Shown here: piece by piece, positions 6,890 to 14,187 of the stretch
How the letters are laid out: the number at the start of each line of letters is the position of its first letter
Position numbering within the stretch: position 1 is the first letter of the stretch
Virus record (IMG/VR): IMGVR_UViG_3300010392_001031
Location: 1-26,606 of that record
Length of the DNA stretch: 26,606 bases
Source: a virus
Direction: 5' to 3' (one strand)
Notes under the pieces: generated by a model
Seen by the model: the letters and a program-made list of their open reading frames with translations, nothing else
What the model was told of the DNA's origin: nothing
The model's database searches: none
Made by a program: the position numbers and the translations under genes

Positions 6890-7221
6890 TGGCGAAATCA
6901 ACGTCTGAAGAGATACAAGACGACTTCATTGCGCAGGATGTTCAATTGGCGCGCGTGGACGCGGGCTTGCAGAAACGGATTGACGCTAGGTTGGACCAGC
7001 TTGGCAGGGATTTAAAGCGTTTGACATTGGAAGTCGATGTGGCAGGGACGCCACGCAGGGATGCACAAATCAGGCGCATGAGTCGCCTAAACAAGGACAG
7101 CCGGGAGCTTATCCGCGTTGCCTATTCTGATATTAACATCCTGACACGTGACGTTCTGATTGACGTTGCAGCCGCTACGTCCATGGAAGTCGTCAGTTCC
7201 TTGGGAGAGAATATACCATGA
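6889..7221 (+). CDS. head-morphogenesis protein, N-terminal-like part, 110 aa
   Basis: A helical, coiled-coil-like protein (ARLDQLGRDLKRLTLEVDV...) between the portal and the MuF-type gene. Minor head proteins of the SPP1 gp7/Mu F class commonly begin with a helical region like this, fused in one chain to the MuF domain. Here the helical region is a separate ORF in a different frame from the MuF domain gene at 7407. It starts on the TAATG overlap with the previous gene and ends on an ATGA overlap. It may be a split subunit of the same complex (inference). Confidence 0.6.
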   Translation: MAKSTSEEIQDDFIAQDVQLARVDAGLQKRIDARLDQLGRDLKRLTLEVDVAGTPRRDAQIRRMSRLNKDSRELIRVAYSDINILTRDVLIDVAAATSMEVVSSLGENIP

Positions 7222-7397
7222 TGCAAGACGAAATCGACGCAGTTTTGAATGACCTGCCCATGGATCAATACTTGCGAACCGTGGCAATTTCCGCACAATA
7301 TCGCGCCAAGGCAATGAAGGGCAAGACGTCGCGAGCATCCTACCTGAACGATATTGCGGCAACCGCCGGTCGGTTCCTGCGTCTATTGCGGGGATAA
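7218..7397 (+). CDS. small hypothetical protein, 59 aa
   Basis: The ATG overlaps the preceding TGA. The product (MMQDEIDAVLNDLPMDQYLR...) ends with a basic helix (GRFLRLLRG). It lies in the same frame as the MuF-type gene at 7407 and is separated from it by a single TAA and three further codons before GTG. It is either an independent small protein or the detached front of the MuF gene. No family is recognised. Confidence 0.55.
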   Translation: MMQDEIDAVLNDLPMDQYLRTVAISAQYRAKAMKGKTSRASYLNDIAATAGRFLRLLRG

Positions 7398-7406
7398 TTT
7401 CCGGCT

Positions 7407-9125
7407 GTGGCGAAGGAAATCAAATTTGAAGGCACCGAGCTTGACGCGAACACGCAGCGCGCCATAGCCAGCAATGTCCTGATCGAAGGCGCCCGACCGC
7501 TGGGATGGTGGCGCAGGCAATCGAACAACACGCACAGCCAGTTCATGCGCGCAATGCGCACAAGCCTTGAAAACGGGGAATCGAGCGCGCAGGCGGCGAC
7601 CCGCATTACCGGCGGTACAATCGCTGGCGTGCCAGTCAACGGCATTATCGACACAAGCAAGAAACACGCCAATACCCTTGCGCGTACCGCGCTCAACAAG
7701 GTAACGAACGAAGCCCGCATTGCGTCATTCGAGGCGAACGCCGATGTTGTCAAGGCAATGAAGCAGATAAGCACCCTCGACAACAAAACAAGCCAGATTT
7801 GCATTGCGTACGACGGGCAAGTATGGGACACCGTAACGAAGAAGCCTATACCGCCGTCAACCCTGCCGTTCAACGCCGGACCGCCACGGCATTTCAACTG
7901 CCGGTCAACACTGGTGCCAGTCCTGAAGAGCTGGGAAGAACTTGGCATACCAGCCAAGGAACTGTCGGCAAGCACCCGGGCAAGCATGGACGGGCAGGTA
8001 CCGGACGACACGACCTTTGACGCATTCCTTAAATCGAAAACCGTAGCGTTCCAGAACGACATTTTGGGGGTGACGAAGGCGCAACCGTGGCGCGAAGGCA
8101 AGGTGACCTTGCAGCAATTGGTCGATTTCCGGGGTAACCCACTGACGACTGAACAGTTGCTGGCAGTTGCGGACCAACGACGGGCACGCAGGGCGGCGGC
8201 AGCCGGCGTCACTGCGGCAGCGGCACCACCACCGACATTCGGTGTGGAAGGCGAGCCGGTATTGGCTAAGCGGTGGCAGTCGACCAGTTGGGAGGATTCC
8301 CCCGGGTACGTGCGAAAGACTATACGCCAGACGCCGCCACTGAAGGAAGTTACCAACAAGGCAGACGGCGCGTACTTCCTGCCGGGCAAGTCGTCAATTA
8401 ATATGGACGCCGCGACAAAGACTGGGTCCCTGCGGGATAGAAGCACATGGCGCCATGAATACGGGCACCACTTGGACCGGGAGTTTGCACGACAACTGCC
8501 TGAAGGGCTGCGGAAAAAGGGCCGGAACCATGTCAGCGCGCAAGGCGATTTCCTGAAAGCGTTCGGCGCGGATACGCGCAGCGTGAACAAGGGTGCCGGC
8601 GGGCGCACACCGTCGGTAGCGTTCGACAAGGCGAATGAAATATTTCAGAAGCATGTCAAGGGGGCGATGGACGGCGGAATAGCGTATTTGGAAACTCAGT
8701 TTAAAAAACATGGGCTTAGCTATCGTGGCATGCGTGATTTGCATCGAAAACACATGGGTGCTACAGTGGAATCGCCCAACGATGTGATTATGCGGAACAA
8801 AATGGCTATGTTGTTGTCGGCGATCGAAACGAAGAACGCCAATTTTTACATCGAACAAGTATGGGAACGGGCGCAGTATTTCAAGTCCGGCATTTCTGGG
8901 CATATAGCCGATTATTACGGCGCCATAACGCAGAACAAGGTCGGGTATGGACATTCGCCCGGTTACTACAAGCCGGGAATATTCAAGCGCACGACCGAAG
9001 CTTTCGCCAACGCAACCGCGATGATTGGAGCGGAACCGGGCTGGGCCAAGGTGGTTCGCGCACTTGGACACGATAAATTTTTCAATGAAGTTGACAACTT
9101 ACTTAAAAATGGTGGCAAGATATGA
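7407..9125 (+). CDS. MuF/SPP1 gp7-type minor head protein fused to an HExxH metallopeptidase-like domain
   Basis: GTG start, 572 residues. Residues about 12-172 match the Phage_Mu_F minor head pattern: NVLIEGARPLGWWRRQ, then the hallmark IAYDG...P...GPPRHFNCRSTLVPV at 133-173. Residues 262-278 form an Ala/Pro-rich linker. The C-terminal part carries WRHEYGHHLDREF (HExxH at 350-354), the zinc-site signature of gluzincin metallopeptidases. A later TTEAFANATA (E531) fits the usual third-ligand 'ExFA' helix, preceded by HIADYYGAIT and GYGHSPGYY motifs that recur in such domains. MuF proteins enter the capsid with the portal and can carry C-terminal enzymes or toxins (established for the family). 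Whether this domain processes the head or is injected into the host is open. Confidence 0.85.
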   Translation: MAKEIKFEGTELDANTQRAIASNVLIEGARPLGWWRRQSNNTHSQFMRAMRTSLENGESSAQAATRITGGTIAGVPVNGIIDTSKKHANTLARTALNKVTNEARIASFEANADVVKAMKQISTLDNKTSQICIAYDGQVWDTVTKKPIPPSTLPFNAGPPRHFNCRSTLVPVLKSWEELGIPAKELSASTRASMDGQVPDDTTFDAFLKSKTVAFQNDILGVTKAQPWREGKVTLQQLVDFRGNPLTTEQLLAVADQRRARRAAAAGVTAAAAPPPTFGVEGEPVLAKRWQSTSWEDSPGYVRKTIRQTPPLKEVTNKADGAYFLPGKSSINMDAATKTGSLRDRSTWRHEYGHHLDREFARQLPEGLRKKGRNHVSAQGDFLKAFGADTRSVNKGAGGRTPSVAFDKANEIFQKHVKGAMDGGIAYLETQFKKHGLSYRGMRDLHRKHMGATVESPNDVIMRNKMAMLLSAIETKNANFYIEQVWERAQYFKSGISGHIADYYGAITQNKVGYGHSPGYYKPGIFKRTTEAFANATAMIGAEPGWAKVVRALGHDKFFNEVDNLLKNGGKI

Positions 9126-9295
9126 GCGCACAACTTAACGACTTAATGTCGCAATACGCCGATGTCTTCGGGGAAGACCCGACGATTATTGGGCTTACTG
9201 ACCCGGAAACTGCACTTGCGCAGGCGCTGACCACTGGCGAAAAAATACCAGACACGCCAATACCGGACGACGTTTCTGGACCTGCCGAGATATAA
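9122..9295 (+). CDS. small acidic protein, 57 aa
   Basis: The ATG overlaps the TGA of the metallopeptidase gene (ATGA), and the TAA overlaps the next ATG. The product is acidic, with a helical first half (MSAQLNDLMSQYADVFGEDP) and a Pro/Asp-rich tail. Its placement immediately after a possible effector gene makes an inhibitor or partner role conceivable, but there is no motif to support it. It is too short to classify. Confidence 0.5.
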   Translation: MSAQLNDLMSQYADVFGEDPTIIGLTDPETALAQALTTGEKIPDTPIPDDVSGPAEI

Positions 9296-9510
9296 TGGAC
9301 GACGTCACAGCACGCCGCCACAGAATTAACCCAGACTTCGAAATAAACATTTCCGCAACAGGTGTCAAACTGCCCGATGGCCGGGTAAGTTGGCGCCTGC
9401 ACAAATCAAGTTGCACCGCCACCGACGGTACCAAGCTGACGGCGATCTGGTGGGCGCAGCTATTCACTGACTGGGCAAAAACTTTTTTGCGTAAGGGGTT
9501 GCAAAAGTAA
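9295..9510 (+). CDS. hypothetical protein, 71 aa
   Basis: Starts on a TAATG overlap with the previous ORF. The product has alternating strand-like segments (ATGVKLPDGRVSWRLHKSSC) and a basic C terminus (AKTFLRKGLQK). No family recognised. It is the last gene before the promoter in front of the scaffold gene. Confidence 0.6.
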   Translation: MDDVTARRHRINPDFEINISATGVKLPDGRVSWRLHKSSCTATDGTKLTAIWWAQLFTDWAKTFLRKGLQK

Positions 9511-9528
9511 AATGGATTTCAGTATAAT
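9499..9528 (+). promoter_or_regulatory. sigma-70-type promoter upstream of scaffold/capsid genes
   Basis: TTGCAA (9499-9504) and a perfect TATAAT (9523-9528) are separated by 18 bases, close to the host housekeeping consensus. It overlaps the end of the previous gene and reads into the scaffold and major capsid genes, which need high expression. The transcript would end at the terminator after the capsid gene. Confidence 0.6.
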
Positions 9529-9568
9529 AATGGAGTATTCTCTAAAAACTTAACCGGGACGGTATAAA

Positions 9569-10375
9569 ATGACGATTGAAGCTTTTGTAACTGATTTGGA
9601 AGGCGTAAGCGAAAGTTTACGTGACGATTACGTCCAGACCGAAGGCGGGTACAGCCTTAAAATTCTGGGTGGCTTTGTGGCTAAAGACAAAGTCGAAAAC
9701 GTGGACGGTTTGAAGTCCGCACTTGGTAAAGAGCGCGAAAACGCACGCAACGCAACGCGGCAGGTTCGCGAGTTGCAAGAACAGTTCGGGGGTTTCGATC
9801 CTGATGAGCTGCTAAAGCTTCGCGACGAAAAGGCGCATGCTGAGGAAGAGCGCGCCAAAAAGGCTGGCGAATGGGACAAGCTGAAAATTCAGATTGTCAC
9901 CGAGCACGACAAGACCGTGGCTGCCAAAGATGCCACGATTGCGAGCCTTACCAAGGCGTATGACAACCAGTTGATTGATTCCGCAGTGGTCACAGCCATT
10001 GCGGCGGAAAAGGGCAACGCGACATTGCTAAAACCGCACGTGCGAGAGCATGTGAAAGTTACACAGGACGATAACGGTACGTTTAACGTGCAGGTAGTCG
10101 ACGACGCAGGCAATCCGCGTGTTGACGGTGCCGGTAAGTTCATCAGTGTTTCTGATTTCGTGAAAGAGTTACGGGAGCAGGACACATTTGCAGGCGCCTT
10201 TCTTGGTGCTCAAAGTTCGGGGGGCGGGACCCCACCGGGCGGCGGCGCTGGAGGTGGTGCAGGCGGCAAAGGTGGGATACCTTCAGATTTGAAACGCGGT
10301 AGCATGACACCCCGCCAAAAAGTGGACTTTATCAATTCCCACGGCGACGCGGAGTATCAAAAGTTACCAGCCTAA
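9569..10375 (+). CDS. scaffold protein (phage GP20-like)
   Basis: A 268-residue protein directly before the major capsid gene. Residues about 45-130 are highly charged and helical (GLKSALGKERENARNATRQV...LKLRDEKAHAEEERAKK), a coiled coil typical of minor structural GP20-type scaffolds. A folded middle part precedes a Gly-rich linker (about 217-236), and the basic tail (SDLKRGSMTPRQKVDFINS) is the sort of segment that contacts capsid subunits. Scaffolds guide capsid assembly and then leave. The start is the ATG after a weak GGGACGG site; the strong promoter just upstream compensates. Confidence 0.85.
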   Translation: MTIEAFVTDLEGVSESLRDDYVQTEGGYSLKILGGFVAKDKVENVDGLKSALGKERENARNATRQVRELQEQFGGFDPDELLKLRDEKAHAEEERAKKAGEWDKLKIQIVTEHDKTVAAKDATIASLTKAYDNQLIDSAVVTAIAAEKGNATLLKPHVREHVKVTQDDNGTFNVQVVDDAGNPRVDGAGKFISVSDFVKELREQDTFAGAFLGAQSSGGGTPPGGGAGGGAGGKGGIPSDLKRGSMTPRQKVDFINSHGDAEYQKLPA

Positions 10376-10405
10376 CGTAACTATTTGATTTAAGGAGCTA
10401 TTAAA

Positions 10406-11434
10406 ATGGCTGAAGGTACACGCGAATCCTTTGCGGCGGTCGGTCGACTGCCTGAAGGTCTCATTTATCCCGAACTTGTTCATAGCGGCTTGGTGGAAAC
10501 CCTGACGCAGAACACCGACGCGTTCAACGCTGCTTCACTGAACGCAATTCGCCTTGTTACGCAACTGCGTATGGGTGACTTCCATCAGGAATCGTTCTTC
10601 AAGAACGTTTCGAACCTGATTAGTCGCCGTCTGGTCAACGTATCCCCGGCAAACCCGGCGGTTGATTCCAGTGCAGTCCCTGCCGACGAGCACATCAGCG
10701 TCAAGGTTAACCGTCGTATCGGTCCTATCGACCAGACGCTTGACAGCTTCAAGAAAATGGGTCAGAACCCTGACTTCGAAGTTCTTTCGTTCCTTCTGGG
10801 CGAGCAGATTGCCAAGGCTATGCAGGTCGAACAGCTTGACACCGGTCTACGTTCGGTTCTGGCTGCCATCGTGGGTCAGGCTGCACTGCTGACCGACGGC
10901 GAAGCTTCCCCGCCTACCACGCTCGATACCATTGATCTGGTAAACGGCTTGGCGAACTTCGGCGACGCTGCGGACAAGGTTGTGTTGTGGGTCATGCACA
11001 GCAAGCCTTATTACGATCTGGTGAAAGATCAGATTATCCGCAACATCGACGGTCTGTCGAACTTCAACGTTGCCAGCGCAACCGCTGTGACTCTGAACCG
11101 TCCGGTTCTTATCACTGACAGCGCCGCACTGGTCGCAACTGTTGAGTCGCCCGAACGTGCTCAGTACACCACTTTGGGTCTGACCACCAACGGCGTTGTT
11201 CTCGAAGACAGCGAAGCGCCTACCCTGTTCAACGAAGTTGTTACCGGTAAGCAGAACCTTGTTACCCGGTTGCAGGGCGAGTTCGCTTACAACGTAAGCT
11301 GCAAGGGCTTCAAGCACGATGTCGCTAATGGCGGCGTGAACCCGGATGACACCACGTTGGCCACTTCGACCAACTGGGACAGCGTAATGGACAGCATCAA
11401 AGACCTGTCCGGCGTTGCAATCCGCACGTTCTAA
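10406..11434 (+). CDS. major capsid protein
   Basis: 342 residues, directly after the scaffold and followed by a terminator. It has an excellent AAGGAG ribosome site and codon choice (CGT, AAC, GGT, CTG) typical of highly expressed genes, unlike its neighbours. The middle segment VVLWVMHSKPYYDLVKDQII followed by LSNFNV recalls Gp13-like capsid proteins (HK97 fold; family resemblance by eye). There is no long N-terminal delta domain, in line with the separate scaffold. It forms the icosahedral shell. Function is secure from context; the exact family is less sure. Confidence 0.9.
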   Translation: MAEGTRESFAAVGRLPEGLIYPELVHSGLVETLTQNTDAFNAASLNAIRLVTQLRMGDFHQESFFKNVSNLISRRLVNVSPANPAVDSSAVPADEHISVKVNRRIGPIDQTLDSFKKMGQNPDFEVLSFLLGEQIAKAMQVEQLDTGLRSVLAAIVGQAALLTDGEASPPTTLDTIDLVNGLANFGDAADKVVLWVMHSKPYYDLVKDQIIRNIDGLSNFNVASATAVTLNRPVLITDSAALVATVESPERAQYTTLGLTTNGVVLEDSEAPTLFNEVVTGKQNLVTRLQGEFAYNVSCKGFKHDVANGGVNPDDTTLATSTNWDSVMDSIKDLSGVAIRTF

Positions 11435-11448
11435 AGGTAAGATGGTTC

Positions 11449-11488
11449 GCGGGGGCTTAACGGTCCCCGCTAACTTTTTCTATTTTTG
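11449..11488 (+). terminator. rho-independent terminator after the major capsid gene
   Basis: GCGGGG (11449-11454) pairs with CCCCGC (11465-11470) over a 10-base loop, followed by CTTTTTCTATTTTT. It should separate abundant capsid mRNA from lower-level downstream transcription. Confidence 0.75.
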
Positions 11489-11503
11489 AATGGAGCACAC
11501 AGA

Positions 11504-12004
11504 ATGTCAGATGATTTCGATATCAATAGCGACCGTCGAGTTGCAAAAATCTATTTCACTAACGGATTTGAAAGCCTTGTCAAGGACATGGCAGCCAGTA
11601 TCCGCAACCAGAAGTCACACGCACACCTTATTGACCAGCGCTTTTTCGTAAATTCAGATAATGTCCTGCCTTGCCATGCCGTACTGATTCAGGCGAGCGC
11701 ACGAAACGCTAGGTTGATCGGACGCACATACCAGCAAGACGGCGTCGCCGGCTGTGAAGTCGTGTTCTTCGACGACAACGGCAAGATTACCAAGCTTGAC
11801 CTTGTCGAACCGACCACCTCTTTTGCAACCATGCTGGGCGGCACCGATGAAAAACCAACTGGAAACGACGCTGAACAACAGGTTAACGGACTTCTGGGAC
11901 AACCTGAAGCATACCCCGACGGCGGAACAGCCGGCGAAACCGCAGGACCTGCGGACATTACGGACGGGAATTCCGCAGGAAACGCGGACAATACCGAGTC
12001 GTAA
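11504..12004 (+). CDS. hypothetical head-region protein, 166 aa
   Basis: The ATG at 11504 follows a TGGAG site; the TTG at 11486 in the same frame lies in the terminator tail and is rejected. The first 110 residues look folded (RRVAKIYFTNGFESLVKDMA...). The last 50 are Gly/Ala/Asp/Thr-rich and probably disordered (DGGTAGETAGPADITDGNSA). No family recognised. The disordered tail is encoded in the stretch that also encodes the start of the next gene. Confidence 0.75.
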   Translation: MSDDFDINSDRRVAKIYFTNGFESLVKDMAASIRNQKSHAHLIDQRFFVNSDNVLPCHAVLIQASARNARLIGRTYQQDGVAGCEVVFFDDNGKITKLDLVEPTTSFATMLGGTDEKPTGNDAEQQVNGLLGQPEAYPDGGTAGETAGPADITDGNSAGNADNTES

Positions 12005-12401
12005 CGGCTTCCTGATTGAGAACCTGCGCGGTCCGGCTATCAAGCTGGGCTGCACGGTTGTTATTGGGCACACCCTGGACATTGATCTGATATCGCAACG
12101 CGTAAAATCGGTTGAATTGTATGTGAACCAGTTCACGTATAGCACGTCGATGTTCGCTGGCGCCAGTGCCCGGAAGGAACCTGACTTACCAGACAACGTG
12201 AACTTGCGGCATGGCGCCTTACTTTCCGACGTCGGTTGTTTGGTATGCTTTGGTGAAACCAGCGTGGACTATGGTACAATACATTTTGTGCGTGGTGCGC
12301 GGGTCATGGGCGACCTTATCAATGTCAAACGGTTCGTGAAGGGCCGAAAATTTTCCATCCTGAACAGGTGGAAAGACTTTATCTGCATGGAGTTAGTTTA
12401 A
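11847..12401 (+). CDS. hypothetical protein, about 184 aa, overlapping the previous gene by 158 bases
   Basis: Downstream of 12004 this frame is clearly coding (GPAIKLGCTVVIGHTLDIDL...). No ATG, GTG or TTG suits a start there, so the gene probably begins at ATG 11847 inside the previous gene, with GGGCGG upstream. The upstream ORF from 11754 starts without a site. In the overlap both frames use common codons. The alternative is a +1 frameshift joining it to the preceding frame. The mature part looks beta-rich and soluble; function unknown, probably a virion or head-associated protein by position. Confidence 0.65.
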   Translation: MKNQLETTLNNRLTDFWDNLKHTPTAEQPAKPQDLRTLRTGIPQETRTIPSRNGFLIENLRGPAIKLGCTVVIGHTLDIDLISQRVKSVELYVNQFTYSTSMFAGASARKEPDLPDNVNLRHGALLSDVGCLVCFGETSVDYGTIHFVRGARVMGDLINVKRFVKGRKFSILNRWKDFICMELV

Positions 12402-12422
12402 TCAGTATAAGGAGTTACTGAA

Positions 12423-12959
12423 ATGCCGTTAAATAAGAGTTTAGTATCCGGACCACAAAGCACCGTTCTAAGTCAGCGCGTCATAGAATGGGAGCACTGG
12501 ATTATTCACAAAGGCGAATATTTCATTGCCTCCGATCGGCGAGATTTAGGGTCTATGGTAACACTGAATTACTTGTTTCGAACGGGCATACACGGCGTAC
12601 ACTTGGACATTTCAGCGTGGTCAGCGGGAGCACTGGACCTAGATATAAACAGCGCGCCAGTTATCGCAAGCCCTTTCGTCGGAACGGAAATGGCTATTTC
12701 TAATCACATCTTACCCTTGACTGGCATTCGTACGCCAGAATGCGAGATTTTCAAGGACGTTGACATCGTCGAAGATGGCGGAAACCCTGATTTGCAAAGA
12801 TTTATTCCGATTGGTTCCGGCGGAGAAATACTAAATCAGGCGGCTGGGCGCGAGTTCGTACTTGCACCACATCACGATTATTTGGTGCATATCGACAACC
12901 TGTCTAACGGAAACATTCGGTATTCGATCGAGTTTAATTTCTATGAGGTTTTATTGTAA
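12423..12959 (+). CDS. putative virion structural protein, 178 aa
   Basis: It has a strong AAGGAG site and ATG. It is a beta-rich protein ending ...HHDYLVHIDNLSNGNIRYSI followed by EFNFYE. That strand-turn-strand ending, with 'YL..I.N.S' and 'FYE', resembles C-terminal beta-sandwich segments of small phage decoration or fibre-like proteins (impression, not searched). It opens the more AT-rich block that runs to about 16538. A capsid decoration or head-fibre role is an inference from position. Confidence 0.7.
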   Translation: MPLNKSLVSGPQSTVLSQRVIEWEHWIIHKGEYFIASDRRDLGSMVTLNYLFRTGIHGVHLDISAWSAGALDLDINSAPVIASPFVGTEMAISNHILPLTGIRTPECEIFKDVDIVEDGGNPDLQRFIPIGSGGEILNQAAGREFVLAPHHDYLVHIDNLSNGNIRYSIEFNFYEVLL

Positions 12960-12978
12960 TCAGTATGATATACTGATT
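12958..12978. repeat. perfect inverted repeat between two structural genes
   Basis: AATCAGTAT (12958-12966) and ATACTGATT (12970-12978) pair over a GAT loop. The T-rich tail after it (ATTATTATCTTTATTTTT) makes a weak terminator possible, but the stem is low in G+C, so an operator is equally likely. TAATCAGTAT also occurs at 12399-12408, before the previous gene. Confidence 0.6.
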
Positions 12979-13015
12979 ATTATCTTTATTTTTAGACGCT
13001 TGGAGTAAATTTAAA

Positions 13016-13510
13016 ATGACTGTAGGAACCACTGAACTTTATTCAAACGGAATCAAGCGGTTATCTGGCGTTGATCCAGGTTCGCCTACCCCTTGCCGAC
13101 CGTGGGACACGCCTGACGTTGGGGCGTTCATGTTTGTGCTGGCATCAAGCGCATATACACCGAACTTTGTCCATGACGACATGACAGACGTTACTGGCGA
13201 AATTGTGGCCGGAGACGGCGCTCCGATAGACGCGACGACCAGAACTATAACAGTTTCTGGAAGTCCGACACGGACACGCTACAACAGTGACGATGCGAAT
13301 TTCGGGACAAGCGTAACAGTGACGGCTAAATACCTGCTGTGTGTGAAGCCTGATACCCCGGGGTCATTCGTAAATGATGCAACCACCAAGCTGGCATGGT
13401 ACGTTGACCTTGAAGTGGCATCCCCAGATCCCGGTGACCCTAGTTCTACAGCATCCGATTTCAGGATCAACCAGCCGGCAGAGGGATGGTTCACCGCGTT
13501 TCAACAGTAA
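13016..13510 (+). CDS. putative virion structural protein, 164 aa
   Basis: TTGGAG ribosome site and ATG. The segment GAFMFVLASSAYTPNFVHDD followed by MTDVTGEI resembles a family of small phage structural proteins that start with a 'L..s.Y.p....H' strand and a 'D(v/i)..Ei' turn (recollection, not searched). The rest is Thr/Ser/Asp-rich and beta-like. No signal peptide. By position it belongs to the same head/neck-proximal module as its neighbours. Confidence 0.7.
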   Translation: MTVGTTELYSNGIKRLSGVDPGSPTPCRPWDTPDVGAFMFVLASSAYTPNFVHDDMTDVTGEIVAGDGAPIDATTRTITVSGSPTRTRYNSDDANFGTSVTVTAKYLLCVKPDTPGSFVNDATTKLAWYVDLEVASPDPGDPSSTASDFRINQPAEGWFTAFQQ

Positions 13511-13548
13511 GGCGGAGACTATCTAGGCAACTTACATCACGGAGAGCG

Positions 13549-13570
13549 TACGCCGCCAAAGGGCGGCGTA
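13549..13570 (+). other. stable GC hairpin in the leader of the next gene
   Basis: TACGCCGCC (13549-13557) pairs perfectly with GGCGGCGTA (13562-13570) over an AAAG loop. There is no U-tract, so it is not a standard terminator. It ends 18 bases before the next start and may affect mRNA stability or ribosome access. Confidence 0.6.
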
Positions 13571-13587
13571 TAGTATCAGGAGACACG

Positions 13588-14187
13588 ATGCCCTGCGAAA
13601 TCTTGGTCAAAGCAACCGATAAACCGGGTGGCGTCTGGTTTAAGGGCGACCCTGTCGTTGTAAAAGATGATCCTGTATTTTGGGGCGCCAAGGAAGGTCC
13701 GCCAAACTGGGTTATTGTACGCGTAACTGATTCCAGCGCTGCTCAAATTGAACAGTATATGGCGGCATGGAAACGAGAATTTGAATTTGATATTCTCGCT
13801 AATACGCAGGCAGGGTGGCGGATTCGTATTTCAGTTGACCCAAAAGTGCGCCAAGTATTTGGCATCGATAAGGCTTTCCGCAATGACTTCAGGGATTACC
13901 TTATAGATACTTACGGCGCAGTGGTTCACGACTATGATAATGTGAACCATGAATACGCAGAGCTTGATTTCCCTAAACCCCTACTGAAACTTGACATTTC
14001 GCCAGCAGCGGAAGTCACGCTATCTTTCCTGCAACAAGATTTCCTTGACAAAGCAGAAGATGCACTACAGCCGCGATTATATTATTTTTCCTCAGCCGAT
14101 GTCGACGCCGCATTGACCGCCGGCGGCAAGGTAAACCAGACGCTTGCGCAAATTCAGGCTAAAGTAATAAATCGGCTGACTGAATAA
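13588..14187 (+). CDS. hypothetical protein, 199 aa
   Basis: ATG 13588 with a CAGGAG site is chosen; the longer frame from 13486 runs back through the hairpin and the previous gene. The protein is soluble and charged (KDDPVFWGAKEGPPNWVIVR...), without motifs I know. It overlaps the repeat-protein gene by one base (TAATG), so the two are probably co-translated. It could be an assembly helper or partner of that protein (inference). Confidence 0.7.
   Translation: MPCEILVKATDKPGGVWFKGDPVVVKDDPVFWGAKEGPPNWVIVRVTDSSAAQIEQYMAAWKREFEFDILANTQAGWRIRISVDPKVRQVFGIDKAFRNDFRDYLIDTYGAVVHDYDNVNHEYAELDFPKPLLKLDISPAAEVTLSFLQQDFLDKAEDALQPRLYYFSSADVDAALTAGGKVNQTLAQIQAKVINRLTE

Noticed and set aside
7340-8629. 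429-residue open frame on the - strand
   Set aside because: It lies wholly antisense to the MuF-metallopeptidase gene, has low-complexity Ser/Arg/Val composition and no recognisable domain; it is a shadow of the codon bias of the + strand gene.
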